NCBI GenBank assembly: GCA_021800645.1
Contig: JAJYYT010000156.1
Location: 1 to 5,624, forward strand
DNA from: Actinomycetes bacterium
Lineage (GTDB): Bacteria; Actinomycetota; Acidimicrobiia; Acidimicrobiales; RAAP-2
Reading direction: 5' to 3'
Length of the DNA: 5,624 bases
The notes below the pieces were generated by a model. The model had not been told where the DNA came from and ran no database searches. It saw nothing but the letters and a program-made list of their open reading frames with translations. Position 1 is the first letter of the stretch, and each line of letters opens with the position of its first letter. A program made the translations under genes and the position numbers. Below, piece by piece: positions 1 to 4,958 of the stretch.

Positions 1-215
1 AGCTGTTCTGCCGCGGCCAGGTCGGACGAGCGCATCGGGCCACGGTGCACGATCGCGCCGAGGCAGGAGAGCTCGGCAGGCGTGAACCCGGTGCCCGCGT
101 CGATGGCGCGCAAGCGCCGAGCGAGGCGCAGGATCGCCGCACGCAGCCGTGCCGCCTCGTCGATGGGGAAGTCGACCTCGGCCTCCTGTCGGTCCGCAAC
201 CCGCATCCCGGTCAT
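1..215 (-). CDS. MarR-family transcriptional regulator, N-terminal part (runs off left edge)
   Basis: Reading the minus strand from ATG at 215 gives 71 codons open to the window edge. MarR proteins are dimeric winged-helix repressors that often control efflux, stress or aromatic-compound genes and usually repress themselves. The visible part fits the family N-terminus: helix 1 is LRAAILRLARRLRA at about residues 23-36, followed by GFTPAELSCLGAIVHRGP at about 41-58 (helix-turn-helix entry) and the start of the next helix, SSDLAAAEQ. The recognition helix, wing and C-terminal dimerisation helices lie outside the window, so neither effector nor target can be judged. An in-frame GTG sits directly upstream (218) and another ATG lies at 206. 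I chose 215 because a TAATCT -10 box ends 7 bases before it and no Shine-Dalgarno is visible, which fits a leaderless message. It is divergent from the MutS-like operon. Confidence 0.8.
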   Translation of the reverse strand, partial: MTGMRVADRQEAEVDFPIDEAARLRAAILRLARRLRAIDAGTGFTPAELSCLGAIVHRGPMRSSDLAAAEQ

Positions 216-222
216 CACGGCC

Positions 223-251
223 AGATTAGTTGCCTGACGGTCAGCAATGAA
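223..251 (-). promoter_or_regulatory. Promoter of the MarR gene with embedded operator-like palindrome
   Basis: On the minus strand a -10 box TAATCT (228 to 223) is preceded, at a 17-base spacing, by a weak -35 box TTCATT (251 to 246). The ATG at 215 lies where transcription should start. Between the boxes is CTGAC-G-GTCAG (234-244), perfect five-base arms flanked by TTG(C) and CAA, giving an imperfect dyad over 230-247. MarR-family operators are typically 15-20-bp dyads of the TTGCCT...AGGCAA kind, and occupancy here would block RNA polymerase. Boxes and dyad are seen directly; autorepression is inferred. Confidence 0.55.
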
Positions 252-340
252 CTTGGAGCGCGTCGCGCGCCTCCGACGTGCCCCTGAGCGCGGGGTGACT
301 TCGGTGAGCGGCCAGCCGGCACAACTGCTCGCCCGCTCGG

Positions 341-346
341 TAGGAT
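341..346 (+). promoter_or_regulatory. Candidate -10 box for the MutS-like operon
   Basis: TAGGAT fits the TAnnnT form of a housekeeping sigma -10 element. It stands in an otherwise GC-rich divergent intergenic region. The -35 position 17 bases upstream (GGCACA, 318-323) is poor. Transcription would begin near 353 and give a leader of roughly 108 bases containing the hairpin at 419-446. The assignment rests on the -10 box alone. Confidence 0.35.
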
Positions 347-418
347 GTGCAAGAACGGCGATGGAGCTCGCTGCGCCGCCCGTGGGACGACTACCCCGGG
401 CTGATGGCTCCTACGGAC

Positions 419-446
419 CGCCGTGCGGCACACGCGCCGCACGGCG
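419..446 (+). promoter_or_regulatory. Perfect 11-bp-stem hairpin in the leader of the MutS-like operon
   Basis: Arm CGCCGTGCGGC (419-429), loop ACACGC (430-435) and arm GCCGCACGGCG (436-446) form an uninterrupted 11-bp GC-rich stem. The right arm ends at the base before the Shine-Dalgarno sequence (447-456). In RNA this would be a very stable stem-loop against the ribosome landing site; in DNA it could be a protein-binding dyad. No U-tract follows, so an intrinsic terminator is unlikely. Its presence also supports starting the gene at 461 rather than at an in-frame GTG upstream at 347. Confidence 0.6.
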
Positions 447-456
447 AGAAGGGGAG
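447..456 (+). promoter_or_regulatory. Ribosome binding site of the first MutS-like gene
   Basis: AGAAGGGGAG, a purine-rich Shine-Dalgarno sequence with a GGAG core, lies 4 bases before ATG 461. It decides the start: an in-frame GTG at 347 would add 38 residues but has no ribosome binding site and would translate through the leader hairpin. Confidence 0.7.
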
Positions 457-460
457 CGGC

Positions 461-2014
461 ATGGAAGGAGCGCAGCACGACGGGACTCCGGCCTTCGGCC
501 TTCTCGGCCCCCCGGACAGGGCGGTCACGTTCCACGATGAGCGCGACCACGCAGCCGACCTGCGTCTCGACCGGATCGTCTCGGCGATCACCCGGGACCA
601 GGACGACCCCGAAGAGCTCGAGGCGCTCTACTTCCGACGCACGAGCGACGTAGAGACGTTGCGCTACCGCCACGAGGTGTTCCGGGACCTCGACGACGCG
701 GCGGTGTGGGACGCGCTCGTTCGCTTCGGCGCGTCGATCCGGGAGGTGCGTTCCCACCTCTTTCAGGCCCGCGCGATGCGCGTGGTGCGCCAGCGCCAGG
801 GCTGGACGCTCGACGCCGCAGCGATCTACTGCAGCGCCGTCCGCGAGCTTGCAACAGCGCTCGGAGAGCTCCGGCTCGGGTCCCGGGGACTGGTGGGCTT
901 CCGGCGGTACCTCAGCGGTTACGCAGCCTCAGAGGAGTTCGAGCGTCTGGACGCAGAGACGGCCGCGTGCAAGGCGGCGCTGGCCGGCATCTCGTACTGC
1001 GTGGACATCGACGGGGGACGGGTGACCGTGACTCGTTCTGGGGGCGAGCCGGACTACAGCGAAGAGATCGAGTCCTTCTTCGAGCGGTTCCGCCAGGGAG
1101 CGGTTCGCAGTTACCTGGTCGGGTACCGGGTCTGGCCGGGCATGACCCACATCGGTGAGCAGATCCTGGACCTCGTGGTGCGCCTGTACCCCGAGGAGCT
1201 CGGCCTCCTCGCGAGGTGGTTCTCCGTGCACCACGAGGGGTTCGTCGATCCGGGCGTGCACCGCTTCTTCCGCGAGCTGCAGTTCTACGTGTCCTACCGC
1301 TCCCTCCTCGACCCGCTCAGCGCAGCCGGGCTCCAGTTCTGCTACCCGCAGGTGGACGTCTCCTCGAAGGAAGAGCTCGCCGAGGACACCTTCGACCTCG
1401 CGCTCGCTGACACGCTCGTCTCTGCGGGCGCCAAGGTCGTGACCAACGACTACCGGCTCGGTCCAGACGAGCGTCTCTTCGTCGTCTCGGGGCCGAACCA
1501 GGGGGGAAAGACGACCTTCGCGCGAACCTTCGGCCAGCTGCACCATCTCGCTGCGCTCGGCGTCCCGGTGCCGGGCCGGCGGGTCCGGCTCTTCCTCTGC
1601 GACCGGATCTTCACGCACTTCTCGCGCGAGGAGGACCTCTCCAGGCTGGCCGGCAAGCTCGAGTCGGACCTCCTCGAGATGCAGGCCACGCTCCGGTCGG
1701 CCACCCCTGCGAGCGTCGTGGTCATGAACGAGGTGTTCTCCTCCACCTCGCTCGAGGACAACCGCTTCCTCAGCACCGAGGTGCTGCGGCGGCTGCTCGA
1801 GCTGGGCTGCCTCGGGGTGTGCGTGACCTTCGTGGAGGAGCTGGCTTCGCTCGCCTCCCCGGTCGTCTCCATGGTGAGCACCGTCGTCCCCGACGACCCG
1901 GCGAGAAGGACCTTCAAGGTGGTGCGCGCGCCGGCGAACGGGCTCGCCTACGCGCTCGCGCTCGCGCGCAAGCACCGGGTCACCTATGCCCAGATCCTCG
2001 AGCGCATCCCATGA
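461..2014 (+). CDS. MutS-superfamily ATPase lacking a mismatch-recognition domain, subunit A of a tandem pair
   Basis: 517 aa. It resembles the MutS core/clamp plus ATPase, without the N-terminal mismatch-binding domain of true MutS (about 850 aa) and without a C-terminal Smr nuclease. The core segment has DVETLRYRHEVFRDL at 63-77, the usual start of MutS domain III. The ATPase shows Walker A GPNQGGKTT at 344-352 (Lys350), the family motif FTHFSREED at 384-392, a Walker B ending VVVMNEVF with Asn423-Glu424 where MutS has Asp-Glu, and a signature loop SSTSLEDN at 427-434. The H-motif position reads CVTFVEEL, with Phe457 instead of the usual His. I know similar ~500-600 aa MutS-related proteins from diverse bacteria, often adjacent in pairs, with poorly defined roles. 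It overlaps the next gene by four bases. Inferred role: an ATP-dependent DNA-structure clamp, probably paired with the downstream product. Start chosen at ATG 461 on its ribosome binding site. Confidence 0.85.
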   Translation: MEGAQHDGTPAFGLLGPPDRAVTFHDERDHAADLRLDRIVSAITRDQDDPEELEALYFRRTSDVETLRYRHEVFRDLDDAAVWDALVRFGASIREVRSHLFQARAMRVVRQRQGWTLDAAAIYCSAVRELATALGELRLGSRGLVGFRRYLSGYAASEEFERLDAETAACKAALAGISYCVDIDGGRVTVTRSGGEPDYSEEIESFFERFRQGAVRSYLVGYRVWPGMTHIGEQILDLVVRLYPEELGLLARWFSVHHEGFVDPGVHRFFRELQFYVSYRSLLDPLSAAGLQFCYPQVDVSSKEELAEDTFDLALADTLVSAGAKVVTNDYRLGPDERLFVVSGPNQGGKTTFARTFGQLHHLAALGVPVPGRRVRLFLCDRIFTHFSREEDLSRLAGKLESDLLEMQATLRSATPASVVVMNEVFSSTSLEDNRFLSTEVLRRLLELGCLGVCVTFVEELASLASPVVSMVSTVVPDDPARRTFKVVRAPANGLAYALALARKHRVTYAQILERIP

Positions 2015-3579
2015 AGGCGCACCTCCTCTTCGAGGACCGTGACTTCGACTTCTCGGCGCAGCCAGGCCCCTTCGACGAGGACCTCGTCACGGATCTCGGG
2101 CTCGGCATCCTCCTGCGCACGATGGCCCAGGGGGACCGGTTCGTGCTCGACGTCTCACGACGTGTGCTGCTCAGGAGCCTCACGGACCCTGCACAGGTCC
2201 TGTACCGCCAGGCGGTCCTGAGAGACTGCATCGCCCAGGAGGAGATGGTGCGCGAGCTCTACGCGCTGGTGGTTGGCGCGTTGGAGGACAAGCGGGGGCT
2301 GTTCTGGGGGATGCGCTCGGGCTCGCCGCAGACCAACCTGCACGGCGCGTTGATGCAGCTGGAGGCCTTCGTCGTACGGCTTCGCGCGCTGCGCCGGCTC
2401 GCAGAAGACCACTTCGGTAAGGTCCGGTCGGCCGGGTTCCAGACGCTCTTCAAGTCGCTCGCGCGCGACCTGGACGACGAGTACCTCGGGACCATGAGCC
2501 GTCACCTGAAGCAGCTCGGCTTCAGAGACGGGGTCCTGCTCAGCGCGCGCCTCGACCGGGACAACAGCGGTATCGACTACGTGCTGCGTTCCCCCGCCAA
2601 ACGGCGCACCGCATGGCGCGAGCGGCTCGGGATCGCGCCGCGCACGTCGTACTCCTTCACGATCTCTCCGCGTGACGAGGCGGGGGCCAACGAGCTCTCG
2701 AACCTCACCGGCAGAGGGCTGAACCACGTCGCGAACGCCGCCGCTCAGGCCGCGGACCACATCGAGAGCTACTTCACGATGCTGCGGGCCGAGCTCGCCT
2801 TCTACATGGGCTGCCTGAACCTCCGCTCGGCGCTCCTCCGACGCGGCGCGCCCCTCGTCTTCCCCGTCCCCGAGCCGAGCAATCCGGCTCGCTTCTCCTG
2901 CGCGGGCCTCCGAGACGCCGCGCTCGTCCTCGAGGGAGCCGCGAGGGTGGTGGGCAACGACGTCGACGCCGACGGCCGACCGCTCGTGGTCGTGACCGGA
3001 GCCAACTCCGGAGGCAAGTCGACCTTCCTGCGCAGCGTGGGGCTCGCGCAGGTGATGACCCAATGCGGCATGGAGGTGTGTGCGTCCGGGTACCGCTCGA
3101 GCCTCCACAGCGCGCTGTTCACCCACTTCGGCAGGGAAGAGGACGAGTCCATGCGCAGCGGTCGCCTGGACGACGAGCTCAACCGGATGTCGGCGATCAT
3201 CGACGCGACGAGAAGGCACGCGCTCGTGCTCTTCAACGAGTCCTTCTCGGGCACCAACGAACGGGAAGGCTCGGAGATCGGCCGCCAGATCGTCCAGGCC
3301 CTCTTGGAGCGCGAGGTCACCGTGTTCTTCGTCACGCACCAGTTCGACTTCGCCGAGGGCTTCCGCACGTCGAGACCGTCGACGACCAGGTTCCTGCGAG
3401 CCGAGCGCGCTGCCGACGGGCGTCCGAGCTACAAGCTCGTGGCCGGCGACCCCTCGCCGACCAGCTTCGCCGCGGACGTCTACCGGCGGCTCGGCGGGTT
3501 CGACGGACCCCGCTCGCCACACGCGGGCAACAGGAGCAGCGACGCGGCGCCTGTCTTCGACGCCGAGGGATCCGCGTAG
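2011..3579 (+). CDS. MutS-superfamily ATPase lacking a mismatch-recognition domain, subunit B of a tandem pair
   Basis: 522 aa, starting at the ATG of the ATGA overlap with the upstream gene's stop. No Shine-Dalgarno is visible, so translation is probably coupled by re-initiation. The N-terminus MKAHLLFEDRDFDF matches what I recall for MutS-related proteins of this type. It is followed by the core motif VLYRQAVLRD at 63-72, a long helical clamp region, and a C-terminal ATPase: Walker A GANSGGKST at 330-338 (Lys336), FTHFGREED at 370-378, Walker B LVLFNESF with Asn409-Glu410 in place of Asp-Glu, signature SGTNEREGSE at 413-422, and an intact H-motif histidine, His443, in FFVTHQFDF. The last part, DPSPTSFAADVYRRLGG, is the usual MutS ATPase end; the final ~26 residues are a polar tail. 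There is no mismatch-recognition or Smr domain. It shares FTHFxREED and the Asn-Glu Walker B with its neighbour, so the two look like diverged paralogues forming a heterodimer. The biological role is unknown to me; canonical mismatch repair is unlikely. Confidence 0.87.
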   Translation: MKAHLLFEDRDFDFSAQPGPFDEDLVTDLGLGILLRTMAQGDRFVLDVSRRVLLRSLTDPAQVLYRQAVLRDCIAQEEMVRELYALVVGALEDKRGLFWGMRSGSPQTNLHGALMQLEAFVVRLRALRRLAEDHFGKVRSAGFQTLFKSLARDLDDEYLGTMSRHLKQLGFRDGVLLSARLDRDNSGIDYVLRSPAKRRTAWRERLGIAPRTSYSFTISPRDEAGANELSNLTGRGLNHVANAAAQAADHIESYFTMLRAELAFYMGCLNLRSALLRRGAPLVFPVPEPSNPARFSCAGLRDAALVLEGAARVVGNDVDADGRPLVVVTGANSGGKSTFLRSVGLAQVMTQCGMEVCASGYRSSLHSALFTHFGREEDESMRSGRLDDELNRMSAIIDATRRHALVLFNESFSGTNEREGSEIGRQIVQALLEREVTVFFVTHQFDFAEGFRTSRPSTTRFLRAERAADGRPSYKLVAGDPSPTSFAADVYRRLGGFDGPRSPHAGNRSSDAAPVFDAEGSA

Positions 3580-3590
3580 CGCCGCCCCCA

Positions 3591-3602
3591 TAGACTCCGG
3601 CC
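3591..3602 (+). promoter_or_regulatory. Leaderless promoter of uppS
   Basis: TAGACT (3591-3596) is a TAnnnT -10 box, and exactly six bases later comes the GTG start at 3603, so transcription would begin on or next to the start codon. No Shine-Dalgarno precedes the GTG and no convincing -35 is visible. The box lies in the 23-bp gap after the MutS-like gene, so uppS could be expressed both alone and by read-through. Confidence 0.5.
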
Positions 3603-4355
3603 GTGCGCGAGGCTGCCGCCAGCACGACGAGCGAGCTGCGCGCCGAGGTGGCTTCGGCCGTGCCCCGCCACGTGGCGGTGATCATGGACGGCAACGGCAG
3701 GTGGGCTGAGTCCAAAGGGCTCGCGCGCACCGAAGGCCACCGGCAGGGCGAGGCGACCCTCGCAGAGGTGGTGCGCGCGGCCGACGGTCTCGGCATCGGC
3801 TGGTTCACCGCGTACGGATTCTCCACGGAGAACTGGTCGCGTCCGCCGACCGAGGTCAATTTCATCCTCGGCCTCCACAAGAACATCTTCGCCAGGCGTC
3901 TCGAGATGCACCGGAACAACGTCCGGATCCGCTGCATCGGCAGACCCGTCTCTGGCACCTCGCGGCTGCCCCGGCGCATCCTGCGCGAGATGGAAGAGTC
4001 GGTCGAGCTGACGAAGGCCAACACCGGGCTCACCTTCACGCTCGCCTTCGACTACGGCGCCCGTGAGGAGCTCCTCTACGCGACGCGCAAGCTGCTCGAG
4101 GCGCATCGGCGGGAGGGGACCGAGATCGACGAGCGGTCGTTCGCGCGCTGCCTCTACGACCCGGAGATGCCGCCGGTCGACCTGCTCGTGCGGACCTCAG
4201 GGGAGCAGAGGCTCTCGAACTTCTTGCTCTGGCAGTCGGTGGGTGCGCCCTTCTACGTGACGCCGACCTACTGGCCCGACTTCGGGGGTGCCGAGCTCGA
4301 GGCCGCGATCACCTGGTGGCGCAGGAGCCCCGGCGCGCCGGCGTCCAACACCTGA
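3603..4355 (+). CDS. uppS: Isoprenyl transferase (cis-prenyltransferase, undecaprenyl/decaprenyl diphosphate synthase family)
   Basis: 250 aa, normal length for the family. It condenses isopentenyl diphosphate onto an allylic diphosphate with cis geometry to make the polyprenyl diphosphate carrier for cell-wall glycans, at the cytoplasmic side of the membrane. Conserved motifs align to E. coli UppS with a constant offset of three: VIMDGNGRWA with Asp29, Asn31 and Arg33; GHRQG with His46; FSTENWSRP with Ser74, Glu76, Asn77, Trp78 and Arg80; and RTSGEQRLSNFLLWQ with Arg197, Arg203 and Ser205. WPDF at 224-227 is the family's C-terminal mark. Two oddities: the usual NYG reads DYGARE (150-155), and the position equal to the Mg-binding Glu213 of E. 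coli is Pro216 (GAPFYVT). Chain length (C15, C50 or C55) cannot be read from the sequence. GTG start chosen because of the -10 box at 3591. It is 23 bp from the MutS-like operon, with no obvious functional link. Confidence 0.93.
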   Translation: MREAAASTTSELRAEVASAVPRHVAVIMDGNGRWAESKGLARTEGHRQGEATLAEVVRAADGLGIGWFTAYGFSTENWSRPPTEVNFILGLHKNIFARRLEMHRNNVRIRCIGRPVSGTSRLPRRILREMEESVELTKANTGLTFTLAFDYGAREELLYATRKLLEAHRREGTEIDERSFARCLYDPEMPPVDLLVRTSGEQRLSNFLLWQSVGAPFYVTPTYWPDFGGAELEAAITWWRRSPGAPASNT

Positions 4356-4366
4356 GCACCCAGGCG

Positions 4367-4398
4367 CCGCGCACGTCCCGACGGGAGGCGCAGCGCGG
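4367..4398 (+). terminator. Possible stem-loop terminator after uppS
   Basis: Starting 12 bases after the uppS stop, CCGCGC (4367-4372) can pair with GCGCGG (4393-4398) around an inner hairpin TCCC-GAC-GGGA (4376-4386). The position suits a transcript end. There is no U-tract, the interior loops are asymmetric, and GC-rich DNA forms such pairings readily, so this is weak. Confidence 0.25.
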
Positions 4399-4405
4399 AT
4401 CCAGC

Positions 4406-4510
4406 GCGGGCTCGAAGCTCCTCCCATGCAGCACAGGAGCGCGGGGTCGAAGCTCCCATGCAGCATGGGGCAGTGCGGGCTCGAAGCTCCCATGCAGGAC
4501 GGGGTCGAAG
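4406..4510 (+). repeat. Tandem ~34-bp repeat, three copies plus a fragment
   Basis: Copies begin at 4406, 4441 and 4475, each opening GCGGG(C/G)TCGAAGCTC followed by CCCATGCAG. The first has a two-base insertion (CT) before CCCATG. A fragment GGGGTCGAAG follows at 4501-4510. Spacing is 35 then 34 bp. In the middle copy CCCATG-CAG-CATGGG (4455-4469) is a perfect dyad that the other copies have lost at the right arm (GCACAGG and GGACGGG). There are no unique spacers, so this is not CRISPR. Function unknown. Confidence 0.75.
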
Positions 4511-4538
4511 GGGCGACAGGCCAGAAGCCGAAGCCGAT

Positions 4539-4566
4539 TTCTGACATAATGTACATTATCGGCGGT
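4539..4566 (-). other. dif-like XerC/XerD recombination site (candidate)
   Basis: A 14-bp perfect AT-rich palindrome, ATAATGTACATTAT (4546-4559), stands alone in very GC-rich DNA. Read on the minus strand it parses like a dif site. The XerC-side arm is ACCGCCGATAA (4566 to 4556), the central hexamer is TGTACA (4555 to 4550) and the XerD-side arm is TTATGTCAGAA (4549 to 4539). Compared by eye with E. coli dif (arms GGTGCGCATAA and TTATGTTAAAT, centre TGTATA), matches are 6/11, 5/6 and 8/11. The divergent part is the outer XerC arm. It could be the chromosomal dif, a Xer-dependent element's junction, or an operator for a dimeric regulator. No recombinase gene is in the window. Confidence 0.5.
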
Positions 4567-4588
4567 TTTGGCCCGCCGGGCTGGCGGG
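4560..4588. other. Two overlapping, mutually exclusive GC hairpins beside the dif-like site
   Basis: CGGCGG (4560-4565) pairs with CCGCCG (4573-4578) over a 7-base loop. CCCGCC (4572-4577) can instead pair with GGCGGG (4583-4588) over a 5-base loop. Both use the same central CCGCC, so only one can form. The first stem's left arm lies inside the outer XerC-type arm of the dif-like site. No T-tract follows on the plus strand. Confidence 0.5.
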
Positions 4589-4627
4589 TCGGAACTCCGG
4601 GCCTCGGCGGCACGGACGTCTTCCCCT

Positions 4628-4639
4628 GGCCCGCGGGCC
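4628..4639. repeat. 12-bp perfect GC palindrome
   Basis: GGCCCGCGGGCC is its own reverse complement. It contains a SacII-type CCGCGG core and no obvious larger dyad. It may be a protein-binding site or simply chance in GC-rich DNA. Confidence 0.35.
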
Positions 4640-4681
4640 GGACGATCCGCGCCACGGGCGGGGCCGTTGGGCGGCACCCCG

Positions 4682-4909
4682 GATGGGGCCGTCGGATGGC
4701 GTCACCGGTGGGCGGTCCGATGGCGCCGTCGGATGGCGGCCCGATGGCGTGACCGATGGGCGGTCGGATGGCTTTACCGATGGGCGGTCCGATGGCGTCA
4801 CCGGTGGGCCGTCGGATGGCGCCGTCGGATGGCGGCCCGATGGCGTTACCGGTGGACGGTCGGATGGCTTTACCGATGGGCGGTCCGAGGCGTTACCGGT
4901 GGGCCGTCG
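4682..4909 (+). repeat. 24-bp minisatellite arranged in 96-bp higher-order units
   Basis: The basic unit is 24 bp, opening GATGGCGTCACC and ending GGTGGGCGGTCC in its longest form. Four unit types (a, b, c, d) make a 96-bp block. Block 1 is 4695-4790 and block 2 is 4791-4886, with 91 of 96 bases identical; units b and d are identical in both. A 13-bp half-unit precedes (4682-4694) and a decayed 23-bp unit follows (4887-4909). Unit b is itself two half-length GATGGCG repeats of 13 and 11 bp. This shows expansion first by 24 bp, then by 96 bp. The period is a multiple of three, so all frames give 8-residue repeats, but no start signal supports translation. It ends 49 bp before the FKBP start codon. 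Confidence 0.85.
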
Positions 4910-4944
4910 GGCAGGCTCGCGGCCGCGCCGTGCCTGACGTTCGG

Positions 4945-4958
4945 TATGGTCGCAGACC
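4945..4958 (+). promoter_or_regulatory. Leaderless promoter of the FKBP gene
   Basis: TATGGT (4945-4950) is a TAnnnT -10 box lying eight bases before ATG 4959, so transcription would start at or within a couple of bases of the start codon. No Shine-Dalgarno precedes it and no clear -35 box is seen 17 bases upstream. The minisatellite ends 35 bases before the -10 box, so repeat copy number could alter the upstream promoter context. Confidence 0.45.

Larger units (their letters stand above)
4356..4958. other. 603-bp gene-free, repeat-rich intergenic region
   Basis: No credible gene lies between uppS and the FKBP gene. In order the stretch holds: a dyad just after the uppS stop (4367-4398), a ~34-bp tandem repeat (4406-4510), an AT-rich dif-like site (4539-4566), two overlapping GC hairpins (4560-4588), a 12-bp GC palindrome (4628-4639), a 24-bp minisatellite (4682-4909) and the FKBP promoter (4945-4950). 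Open frames cross the minisatellite in several registers because its period is a multiple of three. None has a ribosome binding site, a promoter or a recognisable product. Confidence 0.75.

Noticed and set aside
347..460. Upstream GTG start extending the first MutS-like protein by 38 residues
   Set aside because: The GTG at 347 directly abuts the -10 box and has no ribosome binding site. The extension would run through the leader hairpin and SD. ATG 461 has a good SD.
2155..3591. 478-codon open frame on the minus strand opposite the second MutS-like gene (and similar long antisense frames at 929-1975)
   Set aside because: Typical shadow frames of GC-rich coding DNA. The plus-strand products have unmistakable family motifs, and the antisense products are Arg/Glu/Val-rich with no recognisable domain or start signal.
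4441..4510. GGGGTCGAAGCTCCC resembling a tRNA T-arm
   Set aside because: The loop lacks the TTCGA pattern at the correct spacing, no acceptor or anticodon arm can be drawn around it, and the motif recurs as part of the tandem repeat.
4546..4559. Reading the AT palindrome as a Fur/Zur box or a bidirectional promoter
   Set aside because: The dyad spacing does not match the usual Fur/Zur layout, and no gene starts within a sensible distance on either strand. The dif-like parse explains more bases, though an operator for another dimeric regulator is not excluded.
4406..4909. Possible CRISPR arrays
   Set aside because: The repeats are directly tandem with no unique spacers, their units vary in sequence, and no cas gene is present.
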